Assembly: GCA_029259655.1 (NCBI GenBank)
Contig: JAJDET010000016.1
Coordinates: 1 to 38,062, forward strand
DNA: 38,062 bases
Direction of reading: 5' to 3'
Source: Planctomycetota bacterium
GTDB taxonomy: Bacteria > Planctomycetota > UBA1135 > GCA-002686595
Part shown: piece by piece, positions 32,358 to 38,062 of the stretch
Numbering within the stretch: the stretch's first letter is position 1
Layout of the letters: each line of letters starts with the position of its first letter
Position numbers and translations under genes: made by a program
The notes under the pieces: generated by a model
Told to the model about the DNA's origin: nothing
The model's input: the letters and a program-made list of their open reading frames with translations, nothing else
The model's database searches: none

Positions 32358-33233
32358 ATGGAGCCTCGAGGAACGTATTCTACGCGGACCGTGAGCTGGC
32401 TCTGCCGCAACGTCGCCCTGCTCCCACCGCGCGAGCTCAGCCGCTGGAGGAACCTCTCCCTCGCCGCCTGGAGCTCGGTCTCCGCGGCCTCGGTTCACTC
32501 CGTCCTCGAGCTCGAAGCCGAGCCGATGCTCGAATACGTCCGACGCGAGTCCGAACGGACGGGACGGCGAATCACGATGGTCCACTTCGTCGGCAAGGCG
32601 CTCGCGCTCGCACTGCGGCGCTTTCCGGACCTCAACTGTCTCATCCGGCTGGGTCGGCTCTACCCCCGCCGGGACGTCGACATCTTCTTCCCCGTCGCCC
32701 TGGACTCCCGAGGGGAGGACCTGTCGGGCGCGGTGCTGAGGAAGGTGGACGAGAGCTCCCTGGCGGACGTCGCCGATGAGCTGACGGGCGCTGCCTACGC
32801 GCTGCGCAAGCACGGCGAGGGGGCGTGGACTTTCAAGGGTCAGGGCCCCTTCGCGCGAATCGCTTCCCGCCTGTTGATGCGGGCCGGCGGATTCGTGCTC
32901 TACACACTCAACCTCTGGAGCCCGATCCTGGGGTTTCCCAGGGATTCCTTCGGGAGCGCGGCGGTGACGGACATCTCGAAGTTCGGAGCGAAGTACGCCT
33001 TCCCCCCGCTGCTTCCGGTGGCTCGCCTGCCCCTGCTCGTCGGCCTCGGTGGAATCGTGGACGGCGGCGTCTGGGAAAACGAGGACTGGAGACGGCAGAA
33101 GCGGCTGCGACTGTCGATCGTCTTCGACCACCGCGTGGCCGACGGTGTCTACATGTCCCGCCTGTGTCGCCACCTGACGAAGATCGTCGAGCACCCCGAG
33201 ACCTACATGGACCCGAGCGCCGCGGAGTCCTGA
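32358..33233 (+). CDS. Stand-alone 2-oxoacid dehydrogenase-type (E2) acyltransferase catalytic domain
   Basis: A 291-residue protein resembling only the catalytic domain of dihydrolipoyl acyltransferases and chloramphenicol acetyltransferase. The active-site motif is DHRVADG, with His258 and Asp262 fitting HxxxDG. The block SFGSAAVTDISKFG matches the beta-sheet region before it, and VHFVGKALALALRRFP the usual substrate-channel helix. It has no lipoyl domain and no E1/E3-binding domain, so it cannot act as a normal E2 and probably transfers acyl groups from CoA to another acceptor. Its stop is two bases before the start of the next gene, so they are cotranscribed; a role in acylating a glycan or lipid made with that membrane protein is an inference. 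GAAGG precedes the ATG. Confidence 0.85.
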   Translation: MEPRGTYSTRTVSWLCRNVALLPPRELSRWRNLSLAAWSSVSAASVHSVLELEAEPMLEYVRRESERTGRRITMVHFVGKALALALRRFPDLNCLIRLGRLYPRRDVDIFFPVALDSRGEDLSGAVLRKVDESSLADVADELTGAAYALRKHGEGAWTFKGQGPFARIASRLLMRAGGFVLYTLNLWSPILGFPRDSFGSAAVTDISKFGAKYAFPPLLPVARLPLLVGLGGIVDGGVWENEDWRRQKRLRLSIVFDHRVADGVYMSRLCRHLTKIVEHPETYMDPSAAES

Positions 33234-33234
33234 A

Positions 33235-34449
33235 ATGCGCCCGGATCGCCTGCGGACGCTCGCCCTCCTGGTGGGCGCGGTCGTCGTCGCCTTCTTCCTG
33301 TTGCAACTGGAAGACAAGCGCCTGTTCTCCCAGTCGAGGGCGAACCTCCGGTTCACGAGGAGCACCTCGATCGGAGCGGCGATCGAGGACTACCCGAAGA
33401 CGCGTCCGCCGGCCTACCCCATGCTCCTGCGTGCCGCGGACCGGGCCGGCCTGCCCAAGCACCACTTCAACCTGGTCTGCTTCGCGGCACTGCTCGTCCT
33501 GACCCACGGATTCGCACGGAAGTACCTGCGAAACGTCTCCCCCGCTGTCCCGATTGCCTCGCTGGTGGCCTGCGGAGCCTTCTACACGAACATCCACCAG
33601 GTCGTGTCGGAGACGCTCTTCGTCCTCGTTGCATTCGCGATCATGACCGTCGTTGCCGCCCAGCGGTCACGACCGCGCCTGCCCGCAACGCTCGGGTTGG
33701 GCGTGCTGGCCGCGCTCGGCGGACTCACGAGGTACTTCGGTCTCGTCTGGACCTGTGCGCTCACGGGCGTCTACGTCTTGCTCGTCGCAGGGGGCCGATC
33801 CTTGAAGAGCGCCCTCGTGCACGGACTCCTGTTCACGAGCGTCGTCGTCGCATGCGTGTCACCGTGGCTCCTGTACGTCAAGCAGGAGACCGGGTGGTAC
33901 ACGGGTGCGCGGAGGACCGTCGTGCGGAACCTCCCGCCGAAGCTCCAGCACTGGAACGACCAGGTCGACTTCGTCTCGAACGTGACGTTTGCGATCAAGG
34001 TGACGGCGATCGACCTCCTGTCGCCCGTTCGCTTCGCCTATCACGACGTGATGGACGGCTCGCTCACGACGGGCGAGGCTGTGGCCTTCGGCGCGGCGGG
34101 CGCTCTCGCTGCGGGCGCGCTCTGGATCGCGATCCGGGCGGGCGTGTTTCTCGTACCGAAGGGGGAGCGGAGCCCGCGAGACGTACTGACCCGGCCGGCC
34201 GTGCTCCCGCTCGTCTTCGGTGCGTCCTACGTCGTCACGCTCGTCCTGGTCTGGTCGTTCTCCAACAACGACCCGCTGTACACGAGGTTCGTCTACCCCT
34301 CGTACGTGTTCCTGCTGCTCTCCTTCGTTTCGCTGTACTCCGCGACGAAGGACAAGACCTCCGCCCGCTGGGCCACGGCACCGTGTATCGTGCTCTTCGT
34401 CGCGTATCTCGGTCTCAACGCGCACCGCTGGATCCACATGGTGTCGTGA
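33235..34449 (+). CDS. GT-C-like multi-pass membrane protein (glycosyltransferase-39-like)
   Basis: A 404-residue protein with about nine or ten transmembrane helices. The first periplasmic loop contains IEDYPKTRPPAYPMLLRAAD, resembling the acidic residues followed by PPxYP found in GT39/ArnT-like enzymes. The late block DPLYTRFVYPSYVFLLL matches the RF/Y-x-x-P pattern near the end of this superfamily. It probably uses a lipid-linked sugar donor on the outer face of the membrane; substrate unknown. It starts two bases after the acyltransferase stop and is therefore coupled to it. It is followed by a palindromic repeat likely to end the operon. Confidence 0.75.
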   Translation: MRPDRLRTLALLVGAVVVAFFLLQLEDKRLFSQSRANLRFTRSTSIGAAIEDYPKTRPPAYPMLLRAADRAGLPKHHFNLVCFAALLVLTHGFARKYLRNVSPAVPIASLVACGAFYTNIHQVVSETLFVLVAFAIMTVVAAQRSRPRLPATLGLGVLAALGGLTRYFGLVWTCALTGVYVLLVAGGRSLKSALVHGLLFTSVVVACVSPWLLYVKQETGWYTGARRTVVRNLPPKLQHWNDQVDFVSNVTFAIKVTAIDLLSPVRFAYHDVMDGSLTTGEAVAFGAAGALAAGALWIAIRAGVFLVPKGERSPRDVLTRPAVLPLVFGASYVVTLVLVWSFSNNDPLYTRFVYPSYVFLLLSFVSLYSATKDKTSARWATAPCIVLFVAYLGLNAHRWIHMVS

Positions 34450-34510
34450 GCTCCGCGAAGCGCGGCAGCGCTCCGGATCCCGACCGAACCCATACGATCG
34501 CGACTGAAAA

Positions 34511-34613
34511 CTAGAGGTCCGGCCGAGAAGCAGGACCTCGCCGAGGCCGAAGGCCGAGCCCGGCGCGGAGTCGCGCCAAGTCACAAGCGGCCGACTTGTC
34601 GGCCGCGTCTCTA
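34511..34613. repeat. Dispersed palindromic intergenic repeat, copy 2
   Basis: This is the shorter copy of the element at 16534-16680, lacking the 40-base insert. Two internal stems are visible: GCGGCCGAC (34587-34595) with GTCGGCCGC (34598-34606), a perfect 9-bp hairpin with a TT loop, and GGCC-rich palindromes around 34552-34560. It lies just downstream of a gene, like copy 1, which suggests transcription termination or message-end protection. Confidence 0.75.
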
Positions 34614-34816
34614 CGGACTACGTGGCACGTGAGCTCGCGACCGAGAGGCTCGAGAGGATCGTGTCTCGCCGCCGAGGGATGCGGGTCCGGGACGCCGTCA
34701 TCGCGCACCTCGAGGAACACGGGTTCCAGGGCTCCGGCTGAAGCCGAGCTTCCCGGCGCCTCGGGTCGCCGGTCACCGGAAAACCGGTACCATGGGCGGG
34801 AGGCACTTGTTCGCTG
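34614..34816. other. Intergenic remainder with a 39-codon frame of doubtful status
   Basis: Between the repeat and the PSCyt1 gene, a GTG at 34622 opens a 39-residue frame to a TGA at 34741, containing ARELATERLERIV and DAVIAHLEEHGF. Its composition is protein-like and helical, but it is short, has no ribosome site and no recognisable family. It could be a relic of a gene cut by the neighbouring repeat. The following 75 bases presumably hold the promoter of the next gene. Confidence 0.25.
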
Positions 34817-37800
34817 GTGAGTTCCCGCTTCTTCCTAGGCAGTCTGGCGTGTGCGTCCGTCCTCGCAGTGCTGCCGGCGGTACCGGCCACCACGCGGACG
34901 GCGGATGACGACGTCTCCTTCGCGGGGACCGTTCTGCCCGTCCTGCGAGCGCGTTGCTTCGAGTGCCACGGACCCGCCCGGCGGCGGCCCAAAGGCGGGC
35001 TGCGCATGAACGGGATCGCGGGGCTCCTGAAGGGCGGCCACGGGGGACCCGCGCTCGTCCCCGGAGACCCCGACGCGAGCGCCATGATGGACGCCGTCCG
35101 GTGGGTCGACGAGGACCTCCGGATGCCGCCGGAGGAGAAGCTCCCCGAGAGCGAGATCGACATCCTCCGGAGCTGGATCGCCGCGGGGGCGGAGTGGCCG
35201 GAAGACGTGTCCGCGACCGAGGATTCGCCCGGGTTCAGCGGGGAGGACGTTCGCTTCTTCGAGGAGCGGGTGCAGCCCGTCCTGGCCGAGAACTGCTTCG
35301 AGTGTCACGGCCCGGAGGTCGAGAGCCCGGAGAGCGGATTCAGGATGAGCGGGCGCGCGGCATTCCTCGCCGGCGGAGACAGCGGCCCCGCGATCGTCCC
35401 GGGCAACCCGACGGAGAGCCTCCTCGTGCGCGCCATCCGTTACGGCGAGGCCCGCAAGATGCCGCCGACCGGGAAGCTCCCGCCGGACGCGATCGAGGTC
35501 CTCGAGCGCTGGGTCGAGCTCCGCGCACCCTGGACACCGGGGGACGAAGGCCCGACGGTCGAGGTCGCCGAGCACGAGATCGACGTCGAGGGCGGCAGGA
35601 CGTGGTGGGCGTTTCGACCGATCGGACGGCCGGAAGTCCCCGAGGTCCGGCACGCCCATCTGGTCGCCAGCCCGATCGACGCGTTCGTCTTCGCCGGCCT
35701 CGAGGAAGCCGGTCTCGAGCCGAATCCCCCGGCGGACCGTCGCGAGCTCCTGCGTCGGCTCACGTTCGACCTCGTGGGACTCCCACCGACCTTCGAAGAG
35801 ACGGTCGAGTTCGTGGCCAGCGAGGACCCGCGAGCCTCCGCCCGGGTCGTGGACGATCTGCTCGCGCGCCCCGAATACGGAGAGCGCTGGGCGCGCCACT
35901 GGCTCGACGTCGTGCGCTACTCCCAGACCAACGGCTACGAGACGGACTTCGAGAAGCCGTTCGCCTGGCGCTACCGCGACTGGGTCATCGACGCGTTCAA
36001 CGAGGACCTGCCCTACGACCGCTTCCTCGAGTTCCAGCTGGCCGGGGACGAGCTCGACCTCGTGACGCCCGACTCGCTCGTCGCGACGGGCCTGTACCGG
36101 CTGGGTCCCTGGGACCGCGAACCGGCGGATCCCGTCGAGGCGGAGTTCGACGAGCTCGACGACAACCTGCGCACGATCTCGGAGGGCATGCTGGGCGTGA
36201 CGCTCGGTTGTGCTCGGTGCCACGACCACAAGTTCGATCCCTTCCGCCAGGAGGACTACTACTCGCTGCTCGCGTTCCTGCGCAGCATCGACAGGTACGA
36301 GGAACCGCTCTTTCGGCTCGACTCGGCCGTGCTGACGCCGCTCGACACCACGAAAGAGCGGATCGCGGATTGGAGGGCGGAGTGGCGCCTCGAGAAGCAG
36401 GAAGTGAACCGGCAGCTCCGCGCCCTCAAGGAGGGGGGAAGGGAGGGCCTCGAGGACGTCGAGAAGCCCCTCGCGATCTACATCGCCTCGACGATGCTCG
36501 CCAAGTCGTTCCAGGGCGACCTCCCGTGGGCGCTGACGGTTCGCGACGCGGGACCGGAACCGCGCGCGACGCACCTCCTCGCACGAGGGCGCGCTTCGTC
36601 TCCCGGGAGAGAGGTGGAGCCCCGCTTCCCGAGCGTGCTCGTGCCCGACGATACGGCTGCCGCTCCGCCGCCGGCGTCCTCGATGGGCTCGCACAGTACG
36701 GGTCGCCGCCGCCTCCTCGCCGAATGGATCGCGAGCCCGCGGAACCCGCTGACAGCACGCGTCATCGTCAATCGCGTCTGGCATCACCACTTCGGACGCG
36801 GAATCGTGGCCACGACGAACGACTTCGGGAAGACGGGCACTCCCCCGACGCACCCGGAGCTCCTGGACTGGCTCGCGACTGCGTTCATGGAGAACGGCTG
36901 GAGCCTCAAGTGGCTCCACCGCGAGATCCTCTCTTCCTACGTCTGGCGCATGTCGTCGCGCGCGACGAACGCGGACGCGCTCGCCGTCGATCCCACCAAC
37001 CGGCTCTTCTGGAGGCAGAATCCCCAGCGGCTCGAGGCCGAGGCGATCCGGGACTCGATGCTGGCGGTCAGCGGTGAGCTCCGCCTCGACTTCGAAGGAC
37101 GGGGGTTCTTCCCGTCGCTCTCCCGCGAGGCGCTCGCGGGGATGTCGAAGCCGGGTTCGGGTTGGGGCCGCTCGAGCGAGCCCGATCGGGGATTCCGCGG
37201 CGTCTACGCCTACGCGAAGCGCGGGCTCCCCATCCCGCTGTTCGCGGTCCTCGACGCTCCCTCTGCGTGCTTGCCGACCGGCGAACGGCCGGTCACGACA
37301 TCGGCTCCCCAGGCGTTGATTCTGATCAACGGCGAGTTCGTGAATCGCCAGGCGGCCGCGCTGTCGGAGCGCGTCGCCCACGAGGCGGGTCCCGATCGCG
37401 AACGGAGGATCGAGCGCGCCTTCGAGCTGGCCTTCGCCCGCCGCCCGGAACCCCACGAGGCGGAGCTCCTCCTCGAGTATTTCAGGGCACAGAGCGCCGC
37501 CTTCGGCACCTCCCATCGGTCGATGGCCTTCGAGCCCAGGGTGCCCATCCGCCTGGACTTCGAGTACCTGGACAAGCTCGACGGTGAAGGCGTCTTGCAC
37601 GGTCCGCGCGACGCCTGGACCTTCCTGATGGGCGCCTGGGGCACCGGCTACAACTCGACCGTGCAGATGGACCGGAGTCGCAGCGCGGCGGCGGTGCTCG
37701 ACGATCCTTCGTTCGAGGACGGCGTGGTGGAAGCCCGGATCCGCCTGAAGCCGGACTGCGAGCTGGCGTCGCTCGTCGTACGCGGCCACGCGCAGGAAGA

Positions 37801-38062
37801 GGTCCTGTGCGGTCTCGAGCTCGCCTTCCTCTCGAGTGAAGGCGCGGTCGAGCTCCGGCGCCTGAACGATGCCGAGAGCGAGCCCGAGGTCCTGGCACGC
37901 GAGGCGATCGACATCGACCCGGAGCACGCGTACTCGGTGCGGATCGAGGTCGACGGACGGTCCGTCCGCGCCGAGATCGACGGGAGCGTGTCGATCGAAG
38001 CGGAAGACCCGGGCCCCGTGCGCACGGGGCGGCTCGGCGTCCGTGTCTTCGGCGGTGGCGCG
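34817..38062 (+). CDS. Planctomycete PSCyt1-PSCyt1-DUF1549-DUF1553 protein with C-terminal LamG-like domain (runs off right edge)
   Basis: The frame is open from GTG 34817 to the window end (1082 codons, no stop). Residues 1-24 form a signal peptide. Two planctomycete cytochrome-like PSCyt1 domains follow, each with CFECH (47-51 and 160-164) and later LRMPPEEKLP or ARKMPPTGKLPP. DUF1549 covers about 284-480, including ERWARHWLDVVRYSQTNGYE, and ends with a third heme-type motif CARCH (465-469) in the family's CHDHKFDP block. DUF1553 (about 630-890) has NPLTARVIVNRVWHHHFG and the PTHPELLDWLA block. A beta-rich LamG/3-keto-disaccharide-hydrolase-like domain begins near 935 and is cut by the edge. 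These proteins are planctomycete hallmarks, exported and probably redox or carbohydrate related; the reaction is unknown. Two PSCyt1 domains rather than one is a less usual arrangement. Confidence 0.93.
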   Translation, partial: MSSRFFLGSLACASVLAVLPAVPATTRTADDDVSFAGTVLPVLRARCFECHGPARRRPKGGLRMNGIAGLLKGGHGGPALVPGDPDASAMMDAVRWVDEDLRMPPEEKLPESEIDILRSWIAAGAEWPEDVSATEDSPGFSGEDVRFFEERVQPVLAENCFECHGPEVESPESGFRMSGRAAFLAGGDSGPAIVPGNPTESLLVRAIRYGEARKMPPTGKLPPDAIEVLERWVELRAPWTPGDEGPTVEVAEHEIDVEGGRTWWAFRPIGRPEVPEVRHAHLVASPIDAFVFAGLEEAGLEPNPPADRRELLRRLTFDLVGLPPTFEETVEFVASEDPRASARVVDDLLARPEYGERWARHWLDVVRYSQTNGYETDFEKPFAWRYRDWVIDAFNEDLPYDRFLEFQLAGDELDLVTPDSLVATGLYRLGPWDREPADPVEAEFDELDDNLRTISEGMLGVTLGCARCHDHKFDPFRQEDYYSLLAFLRSIDRYEEPLFRLDSAVLTPLDTTKERIADWRAEWRLEKQEVNRQLRALKEGGREGLEDVEKPLAIYIASTMLAKSFQGDLPWALTVRDAGPEPRATHLLARGRASSPGREVEPRFPSVLVPDDTAAAPPPASSMGSHSTGRRRLLAEWIASPRNPLTARVIVNRVWHHHFGRGIVATTNDFGKTGTPPTHPELLDWLATAFMENGWSLKWLHREILSSYVWRMSSRATNADALAVDPTNRLFWRQNPQRLEAEAIRDSMLAVSGELRLDFEGRGFFPSLSREALAGMSKPGSGWGRSSEPDRGFRGVYAYAKRGLPIPLFAVLDAPSACLPTGERPVTTSAPQALILINGEFVNRQAAALSERVAHEAGPDRERRIERAFELAFARRPEPHEAELLLEYFRAQSAAFGTSHRSMAFEPRVPIRLDFEYLDKLDGEGVLHGPRDAWTFLMGAWGTGYNSTVQMDRSRSAAAVLDDPSFEDGVVEARIRLKPDCELASLVVRGHAQEEVLCGLELAFLSSEGAVELRRLNDAESEPEVLAREAIDIDPEHAYSVRIEVDGRSVRAEIDGSVSIEAEDPGPVRTGRLGVRVFGGGA

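Noticed and set aside
34622..34741. 39-codon gene candidate downstream of repeat copy 2
   Set aside because: Protein-like helical composition but no ribosome site, no family and very short; kept only as a note within the intergenic entry.
34835..37927. 1030-codon minus-strand open frame opposite the PSCyt1/DUF1553 gene
   Set aside because: The plus strand encodes recognisable domains along the whole length; the antisense frame is a codon-bias artefact.
1..38062. CRISPR array, tRNA/rRNA genes, insertion sequences, phage or defence systems
   Set aside because: I saw no regularly spaced repeats, cloverleaf-like sequences, transposase or integrase frames, or known defence proteins.

Overview
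The window is about 38 kb of high-GC, densely coding bacterial DNA. The gene content points to a planctomycete, possibly one of the high-GC marine lineages. The signs are a PSCyt1/DUF1549/DUF1553 protein, Ser/Thr kinases of the DWG type fused to an FGE-like domain, a long ECF-type sigma factor, sulfatases, CRTAC1/FG-GAP proteins and many exported or lipid-anchored proteins. This assignment is inference from gene families. There is no rRNA, tRNA, insertion sequence, phage gene or CRISPR array that I can recognise.

Layout. Positions 1-2288 hold the start of an unidentified gene and an asparagine synthetase. An AT-rich divergent intergenic region follows, then a 1044-residue exported CRTAC1 protein (2502-5636) whose first 450 residues are all-helical and look histone-fold-like. 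Positions 5661-9648 (minus strand) carry a small membrane protein, an M3 oligopeptidase lipoprotein and an SGNH hydrolase. A beta-propeller lipoprotein follows on the plus strand (9836-11881). Positions 11900-14153 (minus) hold two tightly packed pairs: a membrane protein with a YceI protein, and a coiled-coil micro-protein with a DUF2007-like membrane protein. A GT-C glycosyltransferase (14250/14256-16496) converges on a sulfatase-like lipoprotein, with a dispersed palindromic repeat between them.

The most notable locus is 18067-18822 (minus). It reads as one continuous peroxiredoxin-glutaredoxin gene interrupted only by an in-frame TGA exactly at the peroxidatic cysteine position. A compact hairpin matching the bacterial SECIS pattern lies just downstream. 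I interpret it as a selenocysteine-containing Prx-Grx fusion; the gene appears as two fragments if TGA is read only as stop. Selenocysteine machinery is not in the window.

Positions 18863-27792 (minus) carry a fused MFS/spermidine-synthase-like protein, a CTPTR-type sulfatase, a seven-heme cytochrome with TPRs and an FG-GAP protein. Divergent from these is a membrane kinase with a C-terminal FGE-like domain (28084-30585). It converges, two bases apart, on a sigma factor with two sigma-70-like modules; a perfect palindrome overlaps both stop codons. A 490-base gap (31866-32357) has a textbook intrinsic terminator with no gene in front of it. The right part holds a lone E2 acyltransferase catalytic domain coupled to a GT-C membrane protein, a second copy of the dispersed repeat, and a large PSCyt1/DUF1549/DUF1553 protein that runs off the right edge.

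The overall picture is of exported, cell-surface and redox functions, with separate transcriptional units rather than one pathway. I see no obvious defence island or biosynthetic cluster.
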